Below, one piece after another: positions 1-8,510 of a stretch of DNA of 64,000 bases; the first letter of the stretch is position 1, and every line of letters begins with the position of its first letter. Under the pieces are notes generated by a model that saw only the letters and a list, made by a program, of their open reading frames with translations, made no database searches and had not been told where the DNA came from. This DNA comes from Thermothielavioides terrestris NRRL 8126 (taxonomy: Eukaryota > Ascomycota > Sordariomycetes > Sordariales > Chaetomiaceae): positions 4,278,001-4,342,000 of the forward strand of contig NC_016461.1 of the NCBI RefSeq assembly GCF_000226115.1. The letters are read 5' to 3'. Position numbers and translations under genes: made by a program.

Positions 1-63
1 GCGCAGGTGGCCGAGTTCGTGACGGAGTCGATCCAGGGCTTGGAGAAGGACTTGGCGATGTAG
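1..63 (+). CDS. 3' end of a host protein-coding gene (partial)
   Basis: Frame 1 is open from the first base and ends AQVAEFVTESIQGLEKDLAM followed by TAG. The composition (acidic and hydrophobic residues suggesting an amphipathic helix, GC-rich third positions) looks like the C-terminus of a real protein. Only 20 residues are visible, so no family can be named. It lies about 115 bp from the stop codon of the oppositely oriented retrotransposon pol. Confidence 0.4.
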   Translation, partial: AQVAEFVTESIQGLEKDLAM

Positions 64-177
64 GGGGTGGCTGTTGGGTGGGTGGGTGGTTCTTGCGTTG
101 TTTTTTTCTTTTTTCCTTTTCTTTTCTTTTTTCCTCAATTGAAGCGCCGCTTGGCGCCCTCGTTGCGTTCCCGCCGC
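64..177. other. junction between host gene and retrotransposon, with T-rich tract
   Basis: The stretch at about 97-137 is almost pure T/C on the plus strand, so it is purine-rich on the strand of the gypsy element. It could be the element's polypurine tract. The LTR that should follow (minus strand, beginning TGTCATGCCCC) is not found between here and position 1. The element therefore appears truncated at its 3' end and joined to host DNA. Confidence 0.5.
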
Positions 178-3100
178 TCATCGCCTGCGCCTGTGCTCAT
201 CTTGAATGCGTGCTTCGTAAGCGCGCAGTAAAGGCCCGTCATCAATATGCCTGCGCGGCTCCCAGGTGTTCTCCTCTGGCGGGTAGTTCTTCCACTTGAT
301 GAGGAAATACCTGTCGAGAGGTGGCCCTGCATGATCAAGAATGGCTTCGACCTCCCAATGCTGCTCCTGCGCAACGACCTGCACGCGATCGCGGTACGCG
401 AGCGCTTCCTGCAGGTTGCCGTTGAACGGCTCGAGCATCGCAACAGAGAAAACAGGGTGGAACTTGAACGCAGGCGGGAGATCCAAGCGATACGCCATCT
501 TCTTGCTGCCCACATCAGCGATGATTTTGAACGGCCCGAGATACTTATCTGCGAGTTTGCTGCTCGGGCGCCGCTGGCGAATGTGCCTTGAATCAACCCA
601 AACCCACTGGCCAACTCTGAAGGTCATGGGCGTGCGCTTGCGGTTGTACCACTTCGCATAACCTTCGTTGGCTTGCACCAGGGCCTCGCGGATTCTTTCC
701 CGATCCTTGGCGAGCTTCCTAGCACGCTCCTCCGCAGCGGGAACGTTGCTCGAGCTGTTCGCAAGCGGGTCTGCCGGATCGCGCGGGTGGTAGCCGTAAA
801 GGAGGTATGCCGGGGTCGCCTTCGTAGCCGAATGCACTGAGGTGTTGTAAGTGTGTTCGGCCAGAGCCAACTTCTGCGCCCAGTCATGCTGCTCCCACGC
901 GCAGTAAGTGCGCAGGTAATGCTCCAACGCCTGATTCTGCCTCTCTGTCTGGCCGTCAGTCTGAGGATGGTACGCAGTGCTCAGCTTTTGCGTGACATCC
1001 AAGAGGTCGCAGAGTGCGCGCCAAAACCCGCTTGTAAACAAGCTCCCGCGGTCGGAAACAATGGTCTGCGGCAGGCCGAAGGGTCGGTAGACGTAATCGA
1101 AGAAGAGGTGGGCAAAGGCGCCAGCCTGGAGCTGCTTGTGCGTTGCGATGTAGAGGGCGTACTTGGTAAACTTGTCGACGATGACGAGGACGGCGTCGCA
1201 GGGTTTGTGCGTGCGGGGGTCGATGGAGGTGGGCAGGCCAGTGACGAAGTCGACCGTGATATCCTGCCACGGGCGCTCAGGAACCGGCAGCGCTGCGAGC
1301 TCGCCGTAAGGGCGGTGGGTTCTCGCTTTCGTGCGGCCGCATGTGACGCATTCCACCACATGTTGATCGATCTCCCTGCGCATGTCCGGCCAGTAGTAGT
1401 AGCGCATCAGGCGCTCGCGAGTCTTCCTGATGCCGCCATGGCCACCTGTTGCAGCGTTGTGGTAGCGCGCCAAAAGCGTGTGCCGCAGGGCCGCAGGCAC
1501 ATAGATCCTGCCGCTGTAACGCAGGATGCCATCGTCTCCGAGCTTCCACTGCCTGCGCATGCGAGCCGTCTTCCAAGCGCCCTCAGTCACCCAGGGATCG
1601 ACTTCCTGTGCCTGGATTAGTTGCTGCTCAAAAGGCCAGCCTTCGTCCTCCACCGGCTTCCTAGCAGCGGCAGCGACGTACGGGCGGTGATCAGGCGCAC
1701 GCACGCCGCCAGCCAGACTGCTGCGGGCCGTCTGGTCCGAGGGGGGTCGCCGCCCAGGCCCCGGGTGGCCAGGTTCCCTTGCGTGTGTTTCCTGGGCCTC
1801 CGGGGAGCCACGCTCCAGCGGCGGTTTACCAGGTCCATCTGGGCCGCGGGTGGCACTTCCGTCCAAGCCGTGGTTGACCAGTGGAAAAGCGTCATCCAGG
1901 CGAGGCCTCTGCGCCGCCGCCTCTCCCTCGTCCCCAGCCGTGGGCTCACGGTGACGCTTGCCGCTACCCACGCGCTGCGAGACCTCCCGATGGCCCTCCT
2001 CGAGGCGCACATCAGGCGCAACACTCTCATCAAACTCCCGCTCACGCAGCTCATACGCATCCTCCAACTCTCTGAGGCCCATACTGGGTCTCGGCCGCAC
2101 AGCCAGAGTGACAACCCCAACCGTAGAGCGGTGCCCTGGCACATGGTCCTTTCCCGCAGCAATACGCTCCTCCAGGAGCCGTAGCAGCGGGTTCTCGGCG
2201 CCCTCGTCGCTGGGGCCTTCTGCCAGGTCTGGTCTTCGAGAGAGTCCGTCAGCAGGGTTCTGCGGGCCGGGGCGATACTTAATGACGAAGTCAAATTCTG
2301 CGAGCTCATCGCTCCAGCGCAGCTGCCGCGCAGAGGGCCGCTTCTTCGTCTTCATGTACTCGAGGTTTAGGTGGTCAGTGAGGGCGATGACGGTGGTCTG
2401 CGAGTACAGGAGGTAATGCCGCCAGGCACGAAAGGCGTCGACGAGCGCAAGCAGCTCCCCATCACCGGTGCCGTAGCGCGTTTCTTCGGGGCTGAGTTTG
2501 CGGGAGCGGAACGCAACAGGGTGCCACTGGCCCTCGAACAGTTGGGAGAGGACCGCGCCGATGGCGAACTTCGAAGCATCTGCCTCAACGCGGGTCGGAA
2601 GGCTGGGATCGAAATGGCGCAGGACGGGCGCTTCCTGGAATCTGCGCTGTAGCTCGTGGAACGCATCGATCGCATCATGTGTCATCTCAAAGGTGCGATT
2701 GCCTCGGAGTAGGTCGGTCAGGGGGGCGCAGATCTTCGAGTAGTTGCGAATGAACCTGCGGTAGAAGCCAGTGAACCCAAGGAACACCTGGATGTCGTGA
2801 GCGCTGCGAGGTAGCGGCCACTGCGCAATGGCTTCAACGCGCGATGGTTCCATCTTGATGCCCTCCGGGGTGACAATGAACCCGAGGAATTCGACTTCGC
2901 GCACATGGAACCGGCACTTGGGAAGGTTGACGTAGAGGTCGGCTTTTCGCAACCGTTCCAAAACTTCGCGCACATGCCGCTCGTGCTCAGCTTCGTCGTT
3001 GCTAAAGATCAGTATGTCATCCAAATACACGATGCAGGTGACATCAACAAGGCCAGAGAGGGCATGGTTGATGTAAGTCTGGAAGGTTGCGGGTGCGTTA

Positions 3101-4152
3101 GCCAGGCCCATCGGCATCACAACAAACTCGAAGTGGCCGTAACGCGTGCGAAAGGCGGTCTTCCACTCGTCGCCCTCGCGCAGCCGGATCCGATAGTACG
3201 CATCCTTCAAATCGAGCTTGGTGTAGATCTTCGCGGAAGACAGGCGATCGAGGATCTCGCCGATCAGAGGAATGGGAGCGCGGTTCTTGCGGGTGATGTG
3301 ATTGAGCGCACGATAGTCGACAACGAGGCGCAATTCGCCTCCCTTCTTCGGAACGAACAGAATGGGCGCGCCTGCGGGACTGGTGGAAGGTCGGATCCAC
3401 TGCTTCTCCAGAGCCTCCGCGAGCCACTTGCGCAGGGTTTCCAATTCCTTCTCGCTGAGAGGGTAGATCGGCCCCCATGGCGCAGTCGCACCGTCTTCGA
3501 GATCGATGCGGTGCTCAAGCGCAGTGTGGCGAGGCAGGGGAGGTCGATCCGCAGTGGAGAAGAGGTCTCGGTAGGCCTCATACACTTCCGGGAGCTCGGG
3601 AGTAGCAGGTTGCAAGCCAACGGTGGGCGAGTCTTCTTCGGCTGGGTCGTCTGGGTTGGCTGGGTCGGGCGGTTCGGCTGGGTCGGTGACTGGCACAAGC
3701 GCGGCAACAAGGAAAGCATTATCGCTCCAATCCTGCTTGGGCTCAACTTGCAAGCCAAGGTGGCGCTTCGAGTTCGGGTAAGTCCAAGTCTTTTCGTGGT
3801 AGTTGAAGAATGGCTCGGCCATCTCCATCCAAGTCTGGCCCAAGAGGATTGTGAATGGCTCGATATCTGCGACCACGAAGCGCAGCAGGCAGGTCTGGGA
3901 GTATCCAAGGTGGTCGGTGATGCGAACATGCAGGGGGCACACGCCGTACGTCAGAACAGGCACATTGCCAACAGCGGCAAATCCAGGGCACTGAATGAAC
4001 TTGGTCAACTGCGAGTGCTCAGCTAGAAAGCTGCGACTGATCATGTTGTAATCCGACCCAGTATCTAGCATTGCTACCGCAGGCTTCCAATTCTTATCCA
4101 AGCGCACGAGGACAGTGCTCTCGATCCGAGACGACCTGGGCCCCCCGAGTTC
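178..4152 (-). CDS. pol: gypsy pol polyprotein (protease-RT-RNase H-integrase-chromodomain)
   Basis: Polyprotein that copies the element's RNA into DNA and integrates it. Seen in order: retroviral-type aspartic protease with MLDTGSD near 4060; reverse transcriptase with YLDD at about 3016-3027; RNase H; an HHCC zinc-binding integrase N-terminus near 1.35-1.5 kb; the integrase core with DFVTG, SDRG and TERQ marking the D,D,E residues; and a chromodomain at about 245-355 (IKWKNYP and NTWEP segments). There is no ATG near the start. The frame simply continues from gag across TAG at 4155-4153, and the first plausible codons after it are GAA CTC GGG. Pol is therefore probably made as a gag-pol fusion by stop-codon readthrough. 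The length, about 1,325 codons, is normal for a complete chromovirus pol. Confidence 0.9.
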   Translation of the reverse strand, partial: ELGGPRSSRIESTVLVRLDKNWKPAVAMLDTGSDYNMISRSFLAEHSQLTKFIQCPGFAAVGNVPVLTYGVCPLHVRITDHLGYSQTCLLRFVVADIEPFTILLGQTWMEMAEPFFNYHEKTWTYPNSKRHLGLQVEPKQDWSDNAFLVAALVPVTDPAEPPDPANPDDPAEEDSPTVGLQPATPELPEVYEAYRDLFSTADRPPLPRHTALEHRIDLEDGATAPWGPIYPLSEKELETLRKWLAEALEKQWIRPSTSPAGAPILFVPKKGGELRLVVDYRALNHITRKNRAPIPLIGEILDRLSSAKIYTKLDLKDAYYRIRLREGDEWKTAFRTRYGHFEFVVMPMGLANAPATFQTYINHALSGLVDVTCIVYLDDILIFSNDEAEHERHVREVLERLRKADLYVNLPKCRFHVREVEFLGFIVTPEGIKMEPSRVEAIAQWPLPRSAHDIQVFLGFTGFYRRFIRNYSKICAPLTDLLRGNRTFEMTHDAIDAFHELQRRFQEAPVLRHFDPSLPTRVEADASKFAIGAVLSQLFEGQWHPVAFRSRKLSPEETRYGTGDGELLALVDAFRAWRHYLLYSQTTVIALTDHLNLEYMKTKKRPSARQLRWSDELAEFDFVIKYRPGPQNPADGLSRRPDLAEGPSDEGAENPLLRLLEERIAAGKDHVPGHRSTVGVVTLAVRPRPSMGLRELEDAYELREREFDESVAPDVRLEEGHREVSQRVGSGKRHREPTAGDEGEAAAQRPRLDDAFPLVNHGLDGSATRGPDGPGKPPLERGSPEAQETHAREPGHPGPGRRPPSDQTARSSLAGGVRAPDHRPYVAAAARKPVEDEGWPFEQQLIQAQEVDPWVTEGAWKTARMRRQWKLGDDGILRYSGRIYVPAALRHTLLARYHNAATGGHGGIRKTRERLMRYYYWPDMRREIDQHVVECVTCGRTKARTHRPYGELAALPVPERPWQDITVDFVTGLPTSIDPRTHKPCDAVLVIVDKFTKYALYIATHKQLQAGAFAHLFFDYVYRPFGLPQTIVSDRGSLFTSGFWRALCDLLDVTQKLSTAYHPQTDGQTERQNQALEHYLRTYCAWEQHDWAQKLALAEHTYNTSVHSATKATPAYLLYGYHPRDPADPLANSSSNVPAAEERARKLAKDRERIREALVQANEGYAKWYNRKRTPMTFRVGQWVWVDSRHIRQRRPSSKLADKYLGPFKIIADVGSKKMAYRLDLPPAFKFHPVFSVAMLEPFNGNLQEALAYRDRVQVVAQEQHWEVEAILDHAGPPLDRYFLIKWKNYPPEENTWEPRRHIDDGPLLRAYEARIQDEHRRRR

Positions 4153-5814
4153 CTAGGCGGCGTTGGCGCTGCGGTCGCGCCCGAGCGGAGCAAGGTTCGG
4201 GTTATTCTGGGCGTTCGGGTTCAGAGGCTCCGGGCAACGAACAGCGGTGTGACCTGTACGCCCGCAACGACGGCAGATGGCCTTGGGGCAGAATGTGGAG
4301 ATGTGGCCAACTTCGTTGCAGGTGTAGCAAACTGGGCGCGACTTGGGCGCAGCAGCGGGTGCCGTGGCAGCATCTGGGGCGGGTTGCTGGGGTGCGGGCT
4401 GCGCAGGAGGAAGCTGGGTGGGCGCAGCCGCAGGCGGAACAGGCTGAACAGGCGGGGCAGAAGGCGGGGCAGGCTGGGCAGGAGGGCGGTTCTCGGGGCA
4501 GTTGGCGTAGCGATGGCCCTCCCTGCCGCAGGTGAAGCATCGAACGGGGCGCTGGAAGGGCGCGGGCGGGACGTTAACAGGGCGCGGCGGCTGCGGAGCC
4601 GTGGGGGCGTTGTTTGACGAGCGAGGGCGATAGCGAGAGGTGCCGGCAATGCGCTGACTATGCTCGATACGGCGGGCGAAGCTCACGAGCTGCTGGAACG
4701 TAGCGGGTAACTGGGGGGAGCAGTTGAGGATGAAGCTGATCTCTGGGCGGAACTTCGGCAGGAGGGTGACTATGCGGGTGGGTTCATCCCACTTCGAAGG
4801 CATGTCGGCGATTACGCTGGTGAACCGTTCAACGAACTCCGGGACGGTCTCGTCTTCGCGCTGTGCGAGGCGCTCAAGCTCCGAGGCCGCACTGAAGGCG
4901 CGCGAATCGGGATCAGATAGTTCGTTTTGAAGGAACGCAACGAACTCGCCCCAGGTGATGGCCGAGAGACGAAAGTTAGGATCGGCCTCCTGCTCCTGGA
5001 CATACTTCACCCAGGCGTTCTTGGGCGGGCCTCGGAGGCAGCTTGCCGCGTACGCAACGCAGTCGCTACCATCGAGCGAGTAGCCCATGAGCTGGAAGTT
5101 GGTGCGGCAGTCGTACAGGAAGGCCCGAAGCGAAGAAGCATCCTTGCCGCTGTACGTGGGGTGGTTCAAGCCAGCGGCACGCCAGAGGGGAGCTCCCGCA
5201 GCGCTGGGAAGGATCGGCGAGGGCGCAATAGGAGCGCTGAACTCAGGATTGGCAGCGGGCGGAGGGGCATCGATGGCAACAGACGCGGCCACAGGTGCGG
5301 CCACAGGTGCGGGCGCAGGCGCAGCGGCCACGGGCGCAGCCTCAGGCGCGGCAACAGGCGCAGGAGCAGGTGCAGGAGCGGGTGCGGGCGCAGGCGCGGC
5401 AACAGATGCAGCCGGCACGGTGGTATTGGCGGTCTGGGCGGCAAGAGGGTCGGAATTCGAAGAGGTGGCGCCCTCGGCAACATGCGCAAGCTGGGCATTC
5501 TGGCGCAGGAGCTGCGCATGCTGAGCTCGCAGTTGGAGGATAGCTTGACGGCGGCGCTCGAGAGCGATCTCAGCGCTCAGACGGCGCTCTTCCTCAGCAA
5601 GGTCGCGCTCCTGGGTGGAGAGCAGGGGGTCGATAGGCGCTGCACGGGAGCCGTTCAGATCAATCTGGGCGTGCTGGGAGCTCTCGCCCATGGTGGCGTC
5701 AGGCGCAGGCGGTGCGGAGAGGGTGTACGAAGAGGTCGGATCGGTGGAAAGTGCCTGAGATTGCGAGGGTGCAGGGCTCTGCTCGAGCGCAGCGCGGGCG
5801 CGGGTCTGGGCCAT
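4153..5814 (-). CDS. gag: gypsy gag (capsid/nucleocapsid) protein
   Basis: Structural protein of the virus-like particle. I place the start at the ATG at 5814 (MAQTRARAAL, context gccATGg), because the codons upstream begin only with TTG. The N-terminal third is Ala/Pro-rich with a long AP repeat (about 5.28-5.40 kb). A typical retrotransposon capsid region follows (FLYDCRTNFQLMG and AFLQNELSD segments). There are then three CCHC zinc knuckles: CFTCGREGHRYANC, CYTCNEVGHISTFC and CRRCGRTGHTAVRC. Three knuckles is more than the usual one or two. It ends in TAG, in the same frame as pol. Confidence 0.88.
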   Translation of the reverse strand: MAQTRARAALEQSPAPSQSQALSTDPTSSYTLSAPPAPDATMGESSQHAQIDLNGSRAAPIDPLLSTQERDLAEEERRLSAEIALERRRQAILQLRAQHAQLLRQNAQLAHVAEGATSSNSDPLAAQTANTTVPAASVAAPAPAPAPAPAPAPVAAPEAAPVAAAPAPAPVAAPVAASVAIDAPPPAANPEFSAPIAPSPILPSAAGAPLWRAAGLNHPTYSGKDASSLRAFLYDCRTNFQLMGYSLDGSDCVAYAASCLRGPPKNAWVKYVQEQEADPNFRLSAITWGEFVAFLQNELSDPDSRAFSAASELERLAQREDETVPEFVERFTSVIADMPSKWDEPTRIVTLLPKFRPEISFILNCSPQLPATFQQLVSFARRIEHSQRIAGTSRYRPRSSNNAPTAPQPPRPVNVPPAPFQRPVRCFTCGREGHRYANCPENRPPAQPAPPSAPPVQPVPPAAAPTQLPPAQPAPQQPAPDAATAPAAAPKSRPVCYTCNEVGHISTFCPKAICRRCGRTGHTAVRCPEPLNPNAQNNPNLAPLGRDRSANAA

Positions 5815-5843
5815 GGCTCGTCTCCGCCGGTTCAACTCCCTGA

Positions 5844-5865
5844 GGTGGGATAAGAGCGTTCAACT
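5844..5865 (-). promoter_or_regulatory. candidate primer-binding site of the gypsy element
   Basis: The first bases after the LTR end (TGACA) on the minus strand are AGTTGAACGCTCTTATCCCA, which does not begin with the TGG expected for a tRNA 3' end. The same element's LTR holds a similar block on the plus strand near 5988-6007 (TTGAACGCT, then TCTCCCAC after a short gap). The transcript could therefore pair with itself, as in Tf1/sushi-type self-priming. The exact match is only 9 nt plus a second interrupted block. Confidence 0.4.
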
Positions 5866-6459
5866 TGTCAGGAGCGGGGGCTCCCAGAAGGAAGGGGGTA
5901 TACGTTGAAGTGACGGAGTACGAGCAAGGCACAAGCAGAGCACGCGCTACAGGGTAGCTACAGGTAGGGGGGTTGCGGGTGGTTGCATTGAACGCTGGCC
6001 TCTCCCACTGCCTGTGGGTTCCATCCTCCTTATTTCTCCCATCCTGGCCCTCGATCTTCCTCCGCATCGGCCAGCCTCCATTCCTGAGCTCGCAGATCCT
6101 TTCCTGGGCCATCCTGTGGCGCCTGCATAGCTCCCTGAGTGCGCCCAATCCGCTCTGCTGCCGACCCAATGTCTCAGTTCCCCGCACTTGCTCAGCCTGA
6201 TGCCCCGCACTTCGCTCAGCTCTGTGCCCCTCCGATCGCTCCTCCGGGTGGCTCGCGTGATCTGGGCTACTGACGTGCGCCCTGGTGGCGCACGCAGATG
6301 ACCTGCGTGGTGCCCTGTGGTTGGCCAGGCTGCGCCGGGTGCCGGATGCAGGGCGAGGTGGTCGGGCCGAGGGTTGTGCCAGGTGCCGAGGCGCGTTCCG
6401 AGGGCTGTGCCGGGTGCCGAGGCGGGTCCCGCGGGTTAGGGTGGCTCCGGGGCATGACA
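5866..6459 (-). repeat. 5' LTR of the gypsy element (594 bp)
   Basis: On the minus strand it begins TGTCATGCCCCGGAG at 6459 and ends CGCTCCTGACA at 5866, giving matched ends TGTCA/TGACA. The internal part contains a two-copy repeat of about 31 bp (roughly 6370-6430, GTGCCGAGGCG core) and a CGGAGTAC motif at about 5914-5921. No second copy exists in the window, so age cannot be estimated from LTR divergence. Confidence 0.75.
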
Positions 6460-6469
6460 TTGAGGTAGG

Positions 6470-7146
6470 TACGAATATATATTCGAAGCTCTGTTATCGT
6501 TTCGATAGTCGGCTAAGCAGTCTTCTTAAGGTTGTTGTACTACGTTCAAAGGTCAATATACTCTATAAAGTAGGTAGACTAGTAGTTGGCCACTACTATA
6601 GTAGTTATAAAGGTTAGTATCTAGGTAAGGTAATTAGTCTAGCGTTTATAGTCCTTGTACTTACGATCTAGATCCTTCTTGACCTATAAAATGACGATAG
6701 CAATATTGTTGTTAAACTACTTCTCCCTCTTATTGTAAAGCTTCCTCTAGCGGCCGTTTAGTGCCTCGATATTAGGCTACTTTTATAGACCCTCGTTCTT
6801 AGAGAGGGTCTAGGAATCTGTATCGTCATCCTAGGCTATAGAGGCAGTGCCAGGCCGCTACTCGCCTATAGTGGACGCTCCTAGATCAGCTAGAGCTCCT
6901 ATAGCTATAGCTAGCGTAGAAGCTCGTAGTTCGACAATATATTCCTAGAGCTTACGTCGAATACATTTACGGACGAGATCGTAGGTATCGGCTATTATAG
7001 GCTTTAGGAGGAGCTCCGCCTTGCCTTCGAAGTAGTCAAGCAGATCAAGATGCTTAGCCTTGTTAACGAACTCACAGTTCTAAGCTACCTAGTCATCCGG
7101 GCTAGCCAGGATAATGTCGATCTTTGTATCGGCTTTCGAAGACATA
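6470..7146 (-). pseudogene. RIP-damaged copia-type gag fragment
   Basis: Read on the minus strand from an ATG at 7146, the sequence gives a gag-like frame (MSSKADTKIDIILASPDD, later NCEFVNKAKHLDLLDYFEGK). It is broken repeatedly by TAG/TAA at positions where tryptophan or glutamine codons fit. The damage is the G-to-A/C-to-T type expected of RIP. The frame runs up to the LTR of the gypsy element, which cuts it. No pol portion is present on the other side of the gypsy element. Confidence 0.6.
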
Positions 7147-7208
7147 GTAGTTGCTACTAAGCGCTGTACGTAGGGCCGTATACTCAGAGATAGGGCCGGG
7201 TTTTCGAG

Positions 7209-7225
7209 CCAATGAGACTCTTAAT
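7209..7225 (-). promoter_or_regulatory. copia primer-binding site matching a tRNA-Lys(CUU) half
   Basis: On the minus strand the site reads ATTAAGAGTCTCATTGG directly after an LTR-like end CCAACA. Its complement contains TGAGACTCTTAAT, the anticodon stem-loop sequence of eukaryotic tRNA-Lys(CUU). Copia elements are known to prime from 5' tRNA halves cut in the anticodon loop, so this is a coherent primer site for the damaged copia fragment next to it. The tRNA match is from general knowledge, not a search. Confidence 0.55.
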
Positions 7226-7300
7226 TGTTGGACCACTGAGCTAAAAACCTAGGGTGCCCCATTTGTTGTTATTAGGACTTAGCTCAGTGCCGTTATATTC
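7226..7300 (-). repeat. remnant of copia 5' LTR
   Basis: The block begins TGTTGGACC on the plus strand, the complement of an LTR terminus ending CCAACA. It is followed by AT-poor sequence with no matching opposite end, so the LTR is probably truncated. The outer limit is a guess. Confidence 0.35.
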
Positions 7301-7434
7301 TGACAGAACGCTCCCCACACGCGGAGCTCGCGCTGTAGCTCCCAGCGGAACAAGGGCGGAGAGCCCTCTGCCGGTGCAACAAGCCTACCGAATGAAGCCG
7401 GGCAAGCCGCCAGGATCCGCTCGCGTATTTGTTC

Positions 7435-7794
7435 CTAGTTAGCTGAGTTGGCTGACGCTAATGGATTCGAGAGGACTTGCCATGCGTAACGAAGATAGTC
7501 GCCGTCAGGCTCGAGGGTCGTCGCTCCGGGTGCTGGACGGTCCACGACTTGGAAAAAATCCCTACTGAAAAACGTTTGCATCATGTCGGAGAGCCGCTCG
7601 TTTGCAGGTGCTGTGATCACAAACGCCTCATCCAAGTCGATATCGTCGAGGCGATCACCTATCAATGTCGGCTCTCGACCTGGCTCCAGCGGATCCAAGC
7701 CCAGATGACCTAAATCGAGAGGCCTGAAGAGGATAGCGCTGGGGCGTAGCCCCTCATCGCGGATTTTCGCCAAGGTTGAATATGACAACGACAT
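7435..7794 (-). CDS. possible small hypothetical protein or gene fragment
   Basis: An open frame of 119 codons on the minus strand starts at ATG 7794 (MSLSYSTLAKIRDEG). Its mixed, protein-like composition includes LDDIDLDEAFVITAP and SDMMQTFFSRDFFQVV. It does not look like low-complexity shadow translation, but I recognise no family. It may be the last exon of a larger gene or a relic stranded between transposons and kei1. No signal peptide or membrane segment is evident. Confidence 0.33.
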   Translation of the reverse strand: MSLSYSTLAKIRDEGLRPSAILFRPLDLGHLGLDPLEPGREPTLIGDRLDDIDLDEAFVITAPANERLSDMMQTFFSRDFFQVVDRPAPGATTLEPDGDYLRYAWQVLSNPLASANSAN

Positions 7795-8126
7795 ACTCCG
7801 ATTGTGCTCGTGTCTGTCGACGTGAGATAGACCTTCCCAGACATGATGTTATGTTGAGAGGACAGATGCATGGTGTTGGAAGATGCCAAAATGCGACGGG
7901 GCCTTTCTCCCTTCAGCAACGGACAGGGCTGGGGTTGTCGCAGGCGCCAAGAGGTTAGGCGCCAGCCAAGTGCTGTAATTGTGTAGCAATCAGAGCGGCG
8001 ACACGAGGCTTGGCCTAGGTCTGTTTTGGTTGGTTTACGCCGACTAGGCAGTGCATCCCTCGCAGTTGATTGGCTTGAATGTGCCTTCTGCACCAGCACC
8101 AGAAGAAACGCGCCGCCAACTAACTG

Positions 8127-8510
8127 ATGGCTGAGATGGATGGAAGCGAGAGCGACGATGCCAAACATAGCGCACGCAGCGCGGGCGGAGGAGGAGACAC
8201 GCGCGACTACGAACGTTCTCCGAATATATCGAAGCATGCCAACGACCTCGTCTCCACCAGGTTCAAGGTCGAAACGAACCAGGATATCGATGAGGATAGG
8301 TTCACGGTCGAACCAAACCAGGATATTGACGAGGACGCTCTGAAGCAGGCGCTGCAGGGAGCAGGCGGTGCTGGCGAAGTGTCCGCGGCCGGCCCCTGGG
8401 TCCCGTCGTGTCAAACAAGAGAGCTAGGTGTACGGACACAGCGGCAAGCAAACCAAAGGCGAAAAGTGATAAGTAACGTCAATGCCAACTCGACGCACTC
8501 AATCCTATAA
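8127..8510 (+). CDS. possible acidic hypothetical protein with internal repeat
   Basis: A plus-strand frame of 127 codons begins MAEMDGSESDDAKHSAR and contains two adjacent 13-residue repeats (RFKVETNQDIDED and RFTVEPNQDIDED). The repeat unit is 39 bp, so duplication preserved the frame. A competing minus-strand frame exists over the same bases, so coding status is uncertain. Nothing known was recognised. Confidence 0.27.
   Translation: MAEMDGSESDDAKHSARSAGGGGDTRDYERSPNISKHANDLVSTRFKVETNQDIDEDRFTVEPNQDIDEDALKQALQGAGGAGEVSAAGPWVPSCQTRELGVRTQRQANQRRKVISNVNANSTHSIL
8259..8336 (+). repeat. 39-bp tandem duplication
   Basis: Two adjacent 39-bp copies (8259-8297 and 8298-8336) with a few base differences. 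The length is a multiple of three. Confidence 0.7.

Larger units (their letters stand above)
97..6459 (-). mobile_element. Ty3/gypsy chromovirus LTR retrotransposon, 3' LTR missing
   Basis: On the minus strand the order is 5' LTR (6459-5866), primer-site region, gag, one in-frame UAG, pol with protease, reverse transcriptase, RNase H, integrase and a C-terminal chromodomain, then a purine-rich tract. This is the domain order of fungal chromoviruses. The reading frames are intact apart from the gag UAG and show no RIP damage, unlike the other large elements in the window. Only one LTR is present. The right edge lies directly against a RIP-damaged copia fragment, while the left edge lies against a host gene rather than the rest of that copia element. 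Confidence 0.9.

Noticed and set aside
97..137. Confirmed polypurine tract plus 3' LTR for the gypsy element
   Set aside because: The purine-rich tract exists, but the LTR start sequence TGTCATGCC does not follow it, so the tract alone is not proof.
5829..5839. GGTTCAACTCC as a tRNA B-box near gag
   Set aside because: No A-box or tRNA fold around it; chance match inside the retrotransposon leader.
7206..7262. tRNA- or SINE-like sequence with A-box (TAGCTCAGTGG) and B-box-like (GGCTCGAAAACC) words on the minus strand
   Set aside because: The spacing between boxes is too short and no cloverleaf forms. The position fits a copia LTR end plus a half-tRNA-Lys primer site better.
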